A stretch of 64,000 nt of DNA from the NCBI GenBank assembly GCA_036924085.1, contig JAVGWX010000011.1, positions 36,577,710 to 36,641,709 of the forward strand, given 5' to 3'. The stretch is from Ariolimax columbianus. Lineage: Eukaryota > Mollusca > Gastropoda > Stylommatophora > Arionidae. The notes under the pieces are model-generated. The model had not been told where the DNA came from and ran no database searches. It saw only the letters and a list, made by a program, of their open reading frames with translations. This document shows, in pieces, positions 53,199 through 64,000 of the stretch. A program made the position numbers and the translations under genes. Position 1 is the stretch's first letter. Every line of letters starts with the position of its first letter.

Positions 53199-54083
53199 CT
53201 AGTTTAAATTTCTAACACAATGATTAAACATATACTTTGCTACAACATGCTGTCCTATCTCATTTAGATGTAAACCTCCCCTATCTAACATTTTACTTTT
53301 GTCTACTTTAACATCAATAAATTCCATTCCCATGTCCGCACACATCATCTGTAACCTAAGGTTGATACCTATTATTTTGCTATCTAGATAGTCTGACCCA
53401 TCTGCTCTGTCTAAAATGCCCATCATTGTGACATTTCTAAAAAATTTTTCCTTAAGTGTTCTCATAAGACTTTTATATTTATCCATTATTATTTCTGTAC
53501 CATCTTTCTTTACATTATTTGTACCTACCAATACTACCACATGACTGTTTCCTTTGTCATCTATCCGTTTATTCTCCCCTCTATATCCTCTATTTTTGCT
53601 CCCCCAATATCCATTCTTTAAAACATGTTGTGTTGTTTAGACAAATGTCTGCCAACCTCTCTCACCATTGAATCTCCTACTACCAATACTGACCCCTCAC
53701 CTATATGTGCATACTTCTCTCCAAAGTCAAAGCTCTCTGCCCTGTGAACTGTTTAGTGTTTCCTCACTCAAATCTCCCTTACTTTCTTGACTACACCTTG
53801 ACTGCAGCTTCTTTTAAATTTCCTCTATTTTCACATGTTTCCCTTCTATTTCCATCTGCCTCTTTTCTATCTCTTCTAATCTCTTCTCATTTTCCCTTAT
53901 ATTGCACTCCATTTGTGGCTGCCTCTCTTCAACTCTACATATCCAACATAAAACGGTTCCGCCATCTTCCAATGTTATAGGCCTTTCTATCCCTACACTA
54001 GTAATACTAACATTTTCGCCACACGAATCACACAATCTGACTTGGTCTTTCTTCGCAGCATTTCGTCTCGTCTTAGCGGCCAT
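53199..54083 (-). pseudogene. CR1-like ORF1 remnant: Cys motif, coiled coil, SGNH esterase
   Basis: It starts MAAKTRRNAAKKDQ with CDSCGENV...CWIC (zinc-ribbon-like), then a Glu/Lys-rich coiled coil (ENEKRLEEIEKRQMEIEGKH). After a frameshift come VLVVGDSMVREVG (GDS block I, about 53690), VVLVGTNN (block III-like), and DRGGLHLNEIGQHV, supplying the late His. Known: many CR1/L2-type LINEs have an esterase-like ORF1. The frame is broken at about 53560-53810. Confidence 0.75.
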
Positions 54084-54439
54084 ACTAATTATGCTATTTA
54101 TTACCGTTAGCCAATAAGTTATATTAATACCTAATAAAATGTATACTTCTTAAAACAACGCCAAAAAAACCAACAAATGTCGCTGGTATTTACCTTTCTA
54201 CAACGTATCGCTAACGACTAGCGTCCTAGTGTTACTTGAGTGTTACTACCGCTCAATGTTCCACGCTATTTAATTCTGTCAAGTCACTAACTATCTGTTA
54301 TAACAAGGCCACTATTTTGAAAATACGTATGCTACAATAAACTACAATCACAACTTTGTTATTATTACACAAATCAATTCTCAACACTAATACTTAGCTG
54401 AAACGTTATAGATCTCTGTACTTACTTCCCTTGCCTCCG

Positions 54440-54625
54440 GAACCAAGTCAGACATCATGATTCCAATGTTCAGCCATGCGGATTGCTTTGTCATTCCCCC
54501 TTAATATGTTATCCATATTACATATTTCCAGAGGATTGAGCAGATCATCAGGTACTATGGGTCTTGTGCTGCTCCACATGTTTCATAATCCCGATATCCC
54601 CATCTCTTTAAATTCTTTCTGCATC
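54440..54625 (-). mobile_element. LINE C-terminal zinc-knuckle fragment
   Basis: The sequence parallels 58855-59060 (AGCAGATCATCAGGTACTAT versus GGCAGATCATCAGATGGTCC; CTGCTCCACATGTTTCAT). It is the reverse of a C.CG.......L..C tail. Confidence 0.45.
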
Positions 54626-54639
54626 GTGATTTACCACCA

Positions 54640-54935
54640 GCAAATATAATTGTTTGTTTAGCTTCCAATAGTGAAAACAATCCAAACAGCACTACCAGCA
54701 AGTATAATTTTTTGTTTAGCTTCCAATAGTGAAAACAATCCAAACAGCACTACCGGCAAATATAATTGTTTATTTAGCTACCAATAGTGGAATCAATACA
54801 AACAGCACTACCAGCATATATAATTGTTTGTTTAGCTTCAAATAGTGGGAAAAAATACAAACAGCTCTACCAACATATATAATTGTTTGTTTAGCTTCCA
54901 ATAGTGGATGAAATACAAACAAGGTTTACATTTCA
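54640..54935. repeat. 58-bp tandem array, about 5 copies
   Basis: Unit GCTTCCAATAGTGAAAACAA + TCCAAACAGCACTACCAGCA + AATATAATTGTTTGTTTA. 54936-55129 holds nothing I recognise. Confidence 0.93.
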
Positions 54936-55129
54936 GTTTAACATAAGAGCAGTGGCAGAACTGTACCAATGTTTTGAACCAGTTAAGCCTTTATCAAGGC
55001 CTACGAGAAAAGAAAAACAGCACAAATATAAACAGAAAGATAAGTTCAACTAATATCTCTGTATTTAGATTAAACCAAACCCTTAATAAAATCTAATAAT
55101 GTTATTTAGCTTTTATTATCTTTGATTCT

Positions 55130-55563
55130 GGGGTGCAACTAATGTCTGGTCAGACAAAATATACTGATCAAACATGTTAGTCAGGGCCAGGCAAAATATA
55201 CTGATCAGAAATGTTAGGGTCAGGCAAAATATACTGATCAGACATGTTAGTCAGGGTCAGGAAAATATACTGATCAGACATGGTAGTCAGGGTCAGGCAC
55301 AACATACAGACCGGACAATGTTAGTCAGGGTCAGGCAAAATATACTGATAAGACATATTATTAAGGGTCAGGACAAATATATTGATCAGACATGTTAGTC
55401 AGTGTTAGACAAAATGTCCTGGCCTAGACCCTCACCTTGATTTTCCAGCAGTACTCTCTGGAAACAGGCTGTTTTCATGGCATCCTGGCTGACAAGGTGA
55501 GGGATCAACGTAATTCCTGTAGAAATGAGTGATACGCAGATGAGGCCAAGCATAGCACAACCG
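55130..55563 (+). mobile_element. Family A element with a second, older 37-bp amplification, 3' truncated
   Basis: The head ACTAATGTCTGGTCAG is followed by about seven diverged 37-bp units (GTCAGGCAAAATATACTGAT + CAGACATGTTAGTCAGG), then GACCCTCACCTTGATTTTCC, GGCATCCTGGCTGACAAGGT and AGATGAGGCCAAGCATAGCA. It breaks off at a family B copy. Confidence 0.85.
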
Positions 55564-55722
55564 TTGCCTTCTTCATTTATTCCCAATCTCCTTCTACCAA
55601 GCCCTGAATAAGACCTTGCAAGTAGCAGGATGTAGTCCAAAGAATGGAATGCATTGTGTTTACAGCTTGACTGCGATATTTGCACCTTTCGGTCCGACAC
55701 ATCCAAATTCATCAGGTTTATT
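55563..55722 (-). mobile_element. Family B fragment, reverse
   Basis: TTCCCAATCTCCTTCTACCA, GCAAGTAGCAGGATGTAGTC and TTTGCACCTTTCGGTCCGAC. It abuts the truncated family A element. Confidence 0.75.
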
Positions 55723-55832
55723 TAGGATAACAAATATGGCGGCACCCACAAACATTCCATTTATTTAGTTCCTGCCTGAGTGTGATCCCTGAACTCTTAT
55801 CTATATATTTTTATTGATTGTATACACATCAT

Positions 55833-56080
55833 TGGGAGCCACGTAGTGCAGTGGTAGTGAGCTGGCTTCGCATCTGAGTGGTCCTGGGTCCCCAGTTGAG
55901 GCAAAATGTTTTTTCAGACCGCAATGTCTCCCCAGTCGACAGAGCCTTAAATGGATACTGCTTCAATCCAAGAGGAGATGGCTACCGCCCTCATATAGCC
56001 GAGCCTTTGAAATGTGAGATTGCTAACACCTCACACCCCTACGGCAGTAATGCTATGGGTTACTTTACTTTACCTTTACA
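55833..56080 (+). mobile_element. Family F-like tRNA-derived SINE
   Basis: GTAGTGCAGTGGTAGTGAGC (A-box-like) and GTGGTCCTGGGTCCCCAG (B-box-like) sit at tRNA-like spacing. The body has TTAAATGGATACTGCTTCAA and ends in TTTACTTTACC. 56081-56867 holds nothing I recognise. Confidence 0.55.
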
Positions 56081-56867
56081 CATCTCTCTTCTAATATTTA
56101 AAAACTCCTCTTTTCCTTTAAGCACTTAGATTAGTTATTTTCATTTGTGTTGTCCAGTGTCCTCAACAAAGGCCTTTTGGTTGTAAATGAAGTTAGTTTT
56201 TGTATTTGTTCCTATTTCAAACACTCATGCTAGATTATTTTATCATGATTAAATATATTGAAATCATCATAATAGAAATACGAAAGTGTACAACATAAAT
56301 AAAAAGTGGGACTGTTAAATTTTAAAAAGGATTTAATAAATTCAAAAATTAACAACAAAGAAGTCAATTGAAATGGAGGTAAGAGTCTTGAAGTGCTTTG
56401 TAGAACCAAAAGTGATATAAACATGAGAATATTATACAACAGCTAAATGAACTAACAAATCACTCAAACTAACAAAAATTTAGATTATAGGAAGCATGCT
56501 ATGCACTAAATGGATTGAAAAGAAATCAAGTAAATTCATTTTAAAAGAATATAGTATTAGATACTCCCTGCTAACAAAAATAAAATGAAGTCTGAAAAAA
56601 TTCATTTGACACATGCACAGATAAAACAGGCGCAGAACAACAATTAAAAAGATCAAAGGCAAGAGAAACTAAGGAAGACAGACAGGAAAGATCTAGGATG
56701 GATGAAACATGGTGGCTTAGAAGACATCTGAAGAGCTGAAATGCTTCAAGGACAGATGGTTGTGGAGATAATTGGTTGTCAATGTCATTAGGCATGATAG
56801 ATGCTGTTGACAATATCTTAGTGTACATTACTGCATTGTCTCTTTCAAGTTTATCTATGTTCTTCAC

Positions 56868-57037
56868 TCTTCTTCTTCTTCTACGTTCGTTCTCAATCTC
56901 CCACTACCAAGCTCTGAACAGGGCTTTGCAAGTAGCAGGATGTAGCCCAGAGAACGGAATGCGTTGTGTCACTAGTTTACAGCTTGACTGCCTTATTTGC
57001 ACTTTTCGGTCCAACACATCCGTCTTCGGCAGAATGT
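56868..57037 (-). mobile_element. Family B fragment, reverse
   Basis: CGTTCTCAATCTCCCACTAC, GGCTTTGCAAGTAGCAGGAT, GGAATGCGTTGTGTCACTAG and TTCGGTCCAACACATCCG. It lies about 100 bp downstream of the gene 2 stop. Confidence 0.75.
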
Positions 57038-57139
57038 TCTTCAGTAACTTATATTTCCCATATTACACACATTATTATTAGAAAACATTTAATCATCAAG
57101 CTGCAACTACGATCGGAGTAGACTTTCATTGCGTTATTT

Positions 57140-57293
57140 TTAGTAAAAATTGAGTGGTTTCAATTGGGCTCTTCCTCTAATCATGTCTGAAGCTTTCTCA
57201 GCAATCATAATAGCTGGAGCATTTGTATTACCAGAAGTTATCCAAGGCATTACAGAAGCATCAGCCACACGCAGACCAGCCACTCCTTGAACC
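57140..57293 (-). CDS. GMC gene 2, last exon and stop
   Basis: The acceptor AG is at 57295-57294 and the TAA stop is at 57142-57140. It encodes [20 protein letters not shown], then [20 protein letters not shown] and a tail ending LNFY, one residue longer than gene 1. Confidence 0.93.
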
Positions 57294-60200
57294 CTAGAGT
57301 TCATGAGAAAACAGTTAAAATTAACATTCTCAAACCGTAGTAATTTGAAAAAAACATAACTTAACATTTTAAAATCCAAAAGTAGTTAAACAAAATAAAA
57401 CACAAGCATCTAAACCTTTTTCAGCATGCAGGCGCCATAATTTGTGGCCAAAAACCTAAAAATGGCCACCTGTCATGACCAATACCAACCTCTGAAACAT
57501 GTGTTTGTATTTCATGATTTAGTTTGTGAAATTTTATTTTAATACTGCTCATGGTGCTTAAATGTGAAGCGGGTGATCAAATGGTTTCGATGCCTTTCTG
57601 CAGACAAGAAGGCCAGTGTATCAAAACCCCGGTAAGGCATATATTGTTTTTATTTTGGGGCGAAATAAACAAACATAATCAGCACTTGACGTGACGACAG
57701 CAGTGGCAAAGTGACCTGGAGTGCTCAGCCTTTAAAGCCCCATAACTACACCAGCAATAGGAAAAAAGAAGTTTAAAAAAAAATTTCCTATGGAAATAAA
57801 ATTACACTTAAACAGACATCTGCAAAGATTATGATATTTGAAACTCAAATAATTTTTGTGTTGAAACTTGGGCTTCAAGACCCAAGAAATTTTTTTATTA
57901 TTTGTTCAATCCAATGATCATGTATCTGGATTAATTTTGGATATTTTATACATGCTTGATTCAGGCTTTGACTGGGACACATAATACGAAAGGTGAATGT
58001 AAAAGAATTGATGGATATATCCAATTTTCACCTGCGCATAAATGCCATTTAATACTTCACACTAATATACAATCTTTATTATAAATACATCATGTCATAG
58101 ATAATTTAATTACGTGTCTTTTAATGTTTAGATTATAATTTTAGCTCAATTTGTTCAATATTAATTAATTGAATGAGGGGGCTTCAAATGAAAACCTTAA
58201 AAGTGGGATAGAAATAAGAAAAACCGTGTCTTTGTATTGTAGCTTGTTAATATTGTTGTTTTGGATATCAAGAGTGTCCTGCACATGCTTTCACAGTGCA
58301 GATGAACAACATGGCGTCATAATTGCAGTAAAAGGATGGTCACCAGACTATTGACATGCATGAAAGAGGAGTTATGCTCTGTTTTCCATTTTTTTAGCAG
58401 CAAAGGTGTAAAACCTATAGAAATTCATTGGCAAAAGAAGGTCCAGCACCGGAAAATAGTGGAGGCAAGGTCATTTATTGCATTCAAAAGTAGATTGGAT
58501 GCATATAGTTATTTTTAGATCTAGTGAAGTAAAAGAAGCTGGTTATATACATACTGTGCAGAGTCTTCTAAACTAGTATATAAACGTTAAGTTAGATAAA
58601 TAGTACATAACTAGATGATGCCAAGCATGAGTTGAACATTTTATTTTAATAGGTCTAAAACATTTCATAATAAATAAGTTTAACAAAACACCACGGGTTC
58701 AAAGGTCACTCTATTTTATGCATCATTTATCTAGACCAATTACCAGTGTAACATTTTTCTCCTGTATACAAATGTTTGAACATAACTCATGTCTAATTAT
58801 TTGCCATGTTACTACCAATGACTATGTATCATTGAAATACTTACTTTACTTTCCGTGTCCTAGGAACTACATCACACTTCATTCTTCCGGTATTCAGCTA
58901 CGTGGATTGCCCTGTCACTGGCATTCAGCAGGTCATCCATGCTACAAGTCTCGAGAGGTTTGGGCAGATCATCAGATGGTCCTGGCCTTGTGTTACTCCA
59001 CATTCGCATGTTTCATGTTTCATCATCTTTGTATCTCATCTTTTCAGGTTTTTCCTGCATCATAATACACCAGTTCAAAATCTACTTAGTGACTTCTATG
59101 TTGCGTACGGCAGGAGATGTCCAGGCGCAGGTTCGTCCCATAGGTCAATCAAGAAGACCTGTCAGCTGTTTTCAACTTTTGATTTCCTGGACTAGTCTGT
59201 CGGGACTGGGTTGACTGTAAGAAACTTCATCTTTACCCTACCAGACCGCTGTACTCAGTTCTCTGTAATTTCCTGAACTGCCGCTATACCGCTGGACCTA
59301 ATTTTCGGTACTTTGGGTAGTACGTGAATAAAATCTAAAACTAACCAACCAATCGTGGTCAATCCTCATGATTAGTCATTGCAAATGGCTGCCCCCATGT
59401 TTGAATTGATTTTGTGGGGTTTAACGTGAACAAATTCGGAAAATTGACAATGAAACGAGCGGCTGATGAACCAAGCACTTCAACAGGAAAGCAAAGTAAG
59501 TCTAGGCTTATGACAGTCCAACAGGTGATCAATAATTTGGTTGATTCAGACTCTGAGGAGTCAGAATTTAATCAAGAATACTTTTCCAGTTCAAGTGAAA
59601 CAGACAGTGAGAGCTCGAGTGATGAGATGAAGGCTTTTCTTGGACTGAGGATCTATATGGAATACTCATGTATAAAGCCCAGCTATCAGGATTATTGAAC
59701 AAATGAGGGCTTTTTGTCGTGTTTACTCCCGGATTTCGAAATGTAATGCCTTTTGCTGGGTGGATTGGCACACAAAGATGGAATATTGACGCTAGATGAA
59801 AGGTAAACCTATTTTCTACAATGTCTCCAAGTTACATCTTATTCTAACCACTTGTTTGAATGTAACTAACATATTTCTATATCATGTTGGTTTTTTTCTC
59901 TTTAATGCTCTGGAGCCCAGGAATGGGGGACAGTTAGGTTCAGGGCCTCAGGTCTGGTAGGGTTAACTTTAGTCTTGGACGCTGCACCTGATGTCTGAAC
60001 ATAGAGTGTCTTGGGTCATTTACCTGTTTCTCTCTTTCTATCTCTGACTCGACAGTTCTTCGTATCTCTGGCGGCGCTAAGCTGATTATGGGGTAAATTT
60101 TTTCAGTTGGTGTAGGTTTTAGGCATCCAGTAACTATATGACCTGTCTCATTTATTGCTGTATCTATATGTTTGACATGTCCTGAGTTCTTCCAGACTGG

Positions 60201-62418
60201 TGCGGCTTACAAAGAAACACAGAGCGAGTGCTGATTAACTTAACTTAACTTAACTTCTTTATACTGGTTTAGAAGACTCTACAGAGTCTGTATACAACCA
60301 GTTTTTCGAGACGGGTTTAACTGATGTGCAAATCCATCTTAATAGACTCAAACACTAAAGCTAAATAGACTCGCAGCCAGTTAGGCGCCATTTATAGCTG
60401 CTCTTAACAAACCACCTTGGGAAAGGTACAGTAACTTATGCAGTGTTTTAACATAAGTTTTGTAAACTCTTGAAGAAAAGGAGTCTTAAAAATTATATTA
60501 ACATCAGTTCTGTAAACTTTTGAATTACCACTATCACTGCAGGTCTGAACTTACCCAAATATCCCTAGATGCCAACCAACTTCTCACATCCCATGAAGTC
60601 AGAATAGTTATACAATGGATCCTTGGTCACTGAAATACATCTGGCAGTGACAAGGCAGACAGACTGGCTAAGAAGAGAGCAATTCAAGAACAATAATACA
60701 CACCAACAACCCTACAGACAGTCAACAACTACTGAAGACTGTGAACAAAGAGGCCTGGCTGAATAGATGGGCAATGGGAAATACTGGGAGAGAAATCTAC
60801 AGACATATGGCCATCCCAAATCCCAAAGACAACATCAACCTCCTGAAAAGAAGAGCACCATTTTCCAACTTCGCACTCAACACATACAACTTAACAGCCA
60901 CTTGAACAGAACATGCTCCAGAGTGCCGGCCGTGCACACATCCCTATGAAACTGTTGAACATAATCTTTTTGAATGTCCAGCCCTTGCAGGTGTTAGGAA
61001 AGAGCTTCTTCGTCCGAGACAAGACAAGTGGAACACTTTGTACAGAACTAGACAACAGCTTACAAACACTTGCAGATACAACTATATGGCATTAGGTCAA
61101 AGGGCAGGAGCCCAGAGATGTGATCTTAATAAACATATATGCTATTTATTATACTAACATCAACATTATAGTTGATTAGTCCACAAAAGCTCAGCTCGAG
61201 AGGGAATGTACAGTTTCTTGCTAACTCTAGTCCAGTTTTCAACATTATAATGCATCTACTCTCGCTTTTCTAGGAAGAGATTTTCATCGTGCTCAAAGGT
61301 TGGAATAGTTCCAAGATTTGCATTCTGTATTATGCTGGTTCTATTTGGCATGTCAGTCTGCCATTCTGGCACATAGAGCTTTGGGTATAATTGGATGGAC
61401 TCTTGAATATTCAGGAATCCTGAGTGTATTGTAGCGAAACAGTTTCTTGCCAAAATTAACAGTGATTGGTACCCTTTGTTGCTTGTCGCCGACTCCAGCC
61501 ATTTTCAAACATGTTCTCAGGACATCTGGCTTTGCTCCCCATGTTGTGGCAGTCAGTTTTCGTATGATTCTATTTCTCACATGTGAGAAATCATTGAAAT
61601 TACACAAACACCTACAAACACACCAGCCTGAATTAGTAGAAATACTTACTTCAGTTCAGAATCTACAACAGCTGTAGGATCTCCCTTAGGCCCTAATTTG
61701 CAAGTGCCCACAGGGTGGTAAATTGTGAGTGGCCGCTGTTTGACCATGCATGTCCAGTATTCATGTGAGTCATACTTGTGTTGTTTGCAAAGAGTCAGGA
61801 CATCACTCTCTATTAGCTGACCTCCAATGTCTTTCATAGTTTTGGTGTCAACCAGCTTTTTACATTCATTGATTCCTGTAACGTTAACAAATATTTGCAT
61901 GCAGATAATACAAATATTTAATATTTTCAAAACTTCTATTGCCTTGCACTGAAAACATTCATAATCTTGAGCTTCATTATTATGCTTATATTATATTATA
62001 CACATAAAATAAAGGAATAATTATTTATACTTTTAATTAACGTTATTAAAAAAGACAAGTTACAAAGTGAAGGGTATATAGAAAATGATTTCTTTAATCA
62101 GATTTCACAGAAACACTAGAATACATCTGTATATTAAAATATGTTACATAAAATAAAATACCTGACTACTGATTTCAAAATTATACTTCACAGAAATCTT
62201 AATGAACCACCAAAAAGACTCTCACTGTTCTCATAATCACCTCTGATCAAGAGTTCTGCGTCCTCTTGTTTCTCTAGATAATTTGCTTTGATGATGGGGT
62301 AGTCAAATGGATCACTGGATTTCAGTGTGATGCTGCCTCTACTTTCTGGTCGTATTAAAGTTGGTAGACAAATAAAACCGTACTCTGCTAAATCTTTTTC
62401 TGTTACTTTAGATTTTGA
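57140..62418 (-). CDS. GMC-family oxidoreductase gene 2 (paralogue), last three exons, 5' part outside the window
   Basis: Seen on the - strand: exons 62418-62241, 61875-61650 and 57293-57140, with AG/GT boundaries and phases identical to the last three exons of gene 1. Protein identity to gene 1, counted by eye, is about 44/52 from DLAE to the end of the first, 58/75 for the second and 37/49 for the third. The active-site motif is [10 protein letters not shown] and the C-terminal block [10 protein letters not shown], both closer to the family norm than gene 1. Known: GMC flavoenzymes. Inference: a local duplicate in inverted, tail-to-tail arrangement. The upstream exons should continue past 64000; none was found between 62419 and 64000. 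Confidence 0.9.
57545..57775 (+). mobile_element. Family E tRNA-derived SINE
   Basis: AAGCGGGTGATCAAATGGTT, GTGTATCAAAACCCCGG (B-box-like), TTTTGGGGCGAAATAAACAA and CTCAGCCTTTAAAGCCCCAT, collinear with 26185-26390. 57776-58390 holds nothing I recognise. Confidence 0.65.
58395..58605 (+). mobile_element. CR1-like LINE 3' end fragment
   Basis: ATTGCATTCAAAAGTAGATT, GGATGCATATAG, AGAGTCTTCTAAACTAGTAT and AAACGTTAAGTTAG. Confidence 0.7.
58855..59215 (-). mobile_element. LINE C-terminal zinc-knuckle fragment
   Basis: The reverse strand reads [20 protein letters not shown], the C.CG..Q...HL..CP end of RNase-H-type LINE proteins. Confidence 0.55.
59413..59815 (+). mobile_element. piggyBac-like transposase N-terminal remnant
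   Basis: It begins [20 protein letters not shown], has an acidic [13 protein letters not shown] and [10 protein letters not shown] stretch, then [23 protein letters not shown], matching the (D)E(M/I)KAFLGL..... ...YW start of piggyBac transposases. A stop replaces the Trp after [23 protein letters not shown] in another frame is probably the far side of an internal deletion. No terminal inverted repeats were identified. 59820-60230 holds nothing I recognise. Confidence 0.5.
60235..60302 (-). mobile_element. CR1-like LINE 3' terminus, very short
   Basis: TTAACTTAACTTAACTTCTT, TACTGGTTTAGAAGACTC and GAGTCTGTATACAACCAG: only about 65 bp of the 3' end, joined to a family C fragment. Confidence 0.7.
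60303..60415 (+). mobile_element. Family C fragment
   Basis: TTAATAGACTCAAACACTAA, ATAGACTCGCAGCCAGTTAG and AACAAACCACCT match the middle of 1533-1885. Confidence 0.65.
60510..61140 (+). mobile_element. RNase-H-type LINE C-terminal fragment
   Basis: It reads [11 protein letters not shown], stop, then [18 protein letters not shown], the end of an RNase H domain (WxxGHxxxxGND.AD.LAK). Further on come [20 protein letters not shown] and [14 protein letters not shown], a zinc-knuckle tail. Confidence 0.72.
61200..61610 (-). mobile_element. LINE reverse-transcriptase tail fragment
   Basis: The reverse strand reads [20 protein letters not shown] and, later, [15 protein letters not shown] and TFEHDENLF. 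The KLT.TTWGAK.DVLRT segment is characteristic of Jockey-type polymerases. It ends about 40 bp before gene 2's active-site exon. Confidence 0.5.
61650..61875 (-). CDS. GMC gene 2, active-site histidine exon
   Basis: The acceptor AG is at 61877-61876 and the donor GTAAGT is at 61649-61644. It encodes [20 protein letters not shown] and later [19 protein letters not shown]. The exon is 226 nt, the same as in gene 1. It contains the catalytic His with the canonical Gly after Val. Confidence 0.93.
62241..62418 (-). CDS. GMC gene 2, exon matching exon h of gene 1
   Basis: The acceptor AG is at 62420-62419 and the donor G|GTGATT is at 62240. It encodes [19 protein letters not shown]... and [18 protein letters not shown]. 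It has three more codons than gene 1 near its start. The weak GTGATT donor matches gene 1 exactly. Confidence 0.9.
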
Positions 62419-62489
62419 CTGAAAATATATGGCAGACAATGTAACTATAAACCACTTTTTTAATTAGTGGTGTTTTCTGACAGACTAAG

Positions 62490-63560
62490 TCAGTTCAGTT
62501 CATCCTGTGACCTCTTGAGATCGTTGGGGCACCCCTGCTGACACCTCCACAATCCTGTGCCATCCCTCTCTATTTGCGCTTACTTTTTGTGCCTCCTTGA
62601 GTCATAGGTTAGTCCATTCTTCTTCTTCTTCTTCTTCTTCTTCGTACGCAGTCAGACAGTAACCATTATTTTTTCAAAAAAAGCGGCGGTCATCCTGAGG
62701 CTGTCGCCGCTGCCATAGAGCTTGTCTTGCAGTTCCACTGGTGATGGCCACATCTGCTCTCTCTGATCCTCGTATGTCGGGCAGTTCTGCAGCAGATGTT
62801 CAGCGGTCATTTTACCGGTATTTTTTCCAGATCCACCCAAACAGCTACTGTGTGTTTCTGTGCCTGGTAGGCATCTTCTATTTGGTTAGTCCATTCAAGA
62901 ATGTTATCTTCTCGGAGGTCCTCAACTTCACTTGCCCTGTACTGTGCTTGATCGTTGTGAGGAGGTCCATGTAATATCCACTTGCATTCTCGATTCTACA
63001 TCGCACTTCATCATTTGTGATATGGTCTTTGTAGGTGATATTTAGGAGTCTTCTAAAACATCTCATCTTCATGGCCTAGATTCTTCTCTGAAGGTCTGCT
63101 ATAATAGTTCATCGAAAGAGCCAGTGAGCGCATTAGTCAAATCTTTATGGTGAGGGAGATTTGTTTATATTTCCATATGTGTTTCTATCGTGCAAGCCTT
63201 TTTGTTGTTTGTGCTATTCTGGCCAGGACCTCTGGTTTTGATCACTCATCACTGATTGCTAGGCCCAGATATTTGAAATGGTTCACTGTTTCAAGATCCT
63301 GTTCATTTGCTTTGATCACATCGTTTATTCCTTCAGTGTTGTTGGTCATCAACTTTATCTTTTCTGCGTTTATCTCCATGCCATTACCCTATGCTGTTAC
63401 ATTCAGTCTTCAGATCAATTCTCGAAGTTCTTAATCCATCCTCGGCAGCCTGTCAATGTCTTCCGCAAAGTGTAAGTTGATAATTGTTCTATCCCCTATC
63501 GTTACGGTGCCAACATGATCTTTAAGGGCATCACCCATAATTCTTTCTAGAAATATATTG
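62490..63560 (-). mobile_element. RTE-like LINE fragment, rearranged
   Basis: Reverse strand from 63520: HVGTVTIGDRTIINLHFAED (catalytic FADD changed to FAED), IDRLPRMD, then CFRRLLNITYKDHITNDEVR, RIENASGYYMDLLTTI. A separate piece, NTGKMTAEHLLQNCPTYEDQ, lies at 62652-62840, and the terminal GTGCCCCAACGATCTCAAG lies at 62510-62540. A (CTT)n run lies at 62618-62643. 63561-64000 holds nothing I recognise. Confidence 0.72.
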
Positions 63561-64000
63561 AAGACATGAAATGACAAGAGTAAAGATACAGTCAATAGAG
63601 TTGATGTGCATAAAGTTTTTTTCTCATGAAAGGGTCTTAGCATTTTAAATTGATGACAAGTTTGCTTAGCCAAAATTTGATTAACTAATAAATCTTTCAA
63701 AAAAAAAGAAATTGAAAGTAAACATATATTGTAAATAATGAAGTAAAAATTGTCTCACATTAAAACTACAGTACAAGCTAATATAGGAATAAACTAAATA
63801 TTACTAAACAAGGGACTTTAATATGGAGGGCAAATGTAAATTGGGAGTGAAAGCTTATGTGTTATTTGGTCCGGACAGATAACATAAATAAAAGTACAAA
63901 TGGGAACTAAAGGACCATGAATTAACAAGTACAAAAACTAAAAGAAGCTATAGAGAACAATGCTATGAAGGAATTGCATTCTTACTCCCTTTTGGATGGT

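Larger units (their letters stand above)
50165..54090 (-). mobile_element. CR1-like non-LTR retrotransposon, nearly full length, inactive
   Basis: On the - strand, from 54083 down, it carries ORF1 (zinc-binding and coiled-coil start, then a GDS-type esterase), ORF2 (endonuclease, then reverse transcriptase) and a 3' end of short repeats (TTAAGTTAAGTT, forward 50178-50212). Frameshifts and stops interrupt both ORFs. At least eight shorter copies of its 3' end occur in this window, all truncated at the 5' side, as expected from target-primed reverse transcription. Confidence 0.88.

Overview
This is eukaryotic, intron-rich, repeat-rich DNA, most likely from a lophotrochozoan animal and plausibly a gastropod mollusc. 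The organism is an inference from the mix of CR1-like and RTE-like LINEs, many short interspersed elements, long (TA)n and (TATC)n arrays, and invertebrate-type GMC oxidoreductase exons. I see no prokaryotic gene layout, CRISPR array or operon.

The window holds parts of two real genes. Both encode FAD-dependent GMC-family oxidoreductases (glucose/choline dehydrogenase-like). Gene 1, on the + strand, runs from 5530 to 46623. Ten exons give a continuous reading frame of about 555 residues, from the FAD-binding GxGxxG loop to the stop codon, with compatible splice phases at all nine junctions. Only the N-terminus (first exon or exons) was not found. Gene 2, on the - strand, is a paralogue whose last three exons lie at 62418-57140; the rest is beyond the right edge. 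The genes converge and their stop codons are about 10.5 kb apart. The exons seen in both share splice phases and are about 76-85% identical in protein.

Layout. 1-5529: LINE 3' fragments, SINE copies and microsatellites. 5530-46623: gene 1, with introns of about 1.9-9.4 kb filled by transposon debris and tandem arrays. The largest array is a 3.6-kb satellite of 50-bp monomers in intron 1 (6889-10520). Others have periods of 15, 20, 22, 27, 31, 37, 41, 49 and 51 bp. 46624-57139: intergenic, holding a nearly full-length but dead CR1-like LINE (50165-54090, - strand) and several LINE and SINE fragments. 57140-62418: 3' part of gene 2, with a piggyBac-like remnant and LINE pieces in its 4.4-kb intron. 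62419-64000: its next intron, with an RTE-like LINE fragment.

The dispersed repeats are labelled here by similarity within the window: A (about 350 bp, CAA-rich tail), B (about 340 bp), C (about 350 bp), D, E and F (shorter, some tRNA-like at the 5' end). Several LINE families recur as 3' fragments. Some tandem arrays grew from inside these elements (37-bp units in A, 31-bp units in B), and several elements end directly in a microsatellite. I found no clearly undescribed biological system. The most interesting signals are the convergent GMC pair, with conserved intron sequence past a weak splice donor, and the higher-order structure and origin of the tandem arrays.
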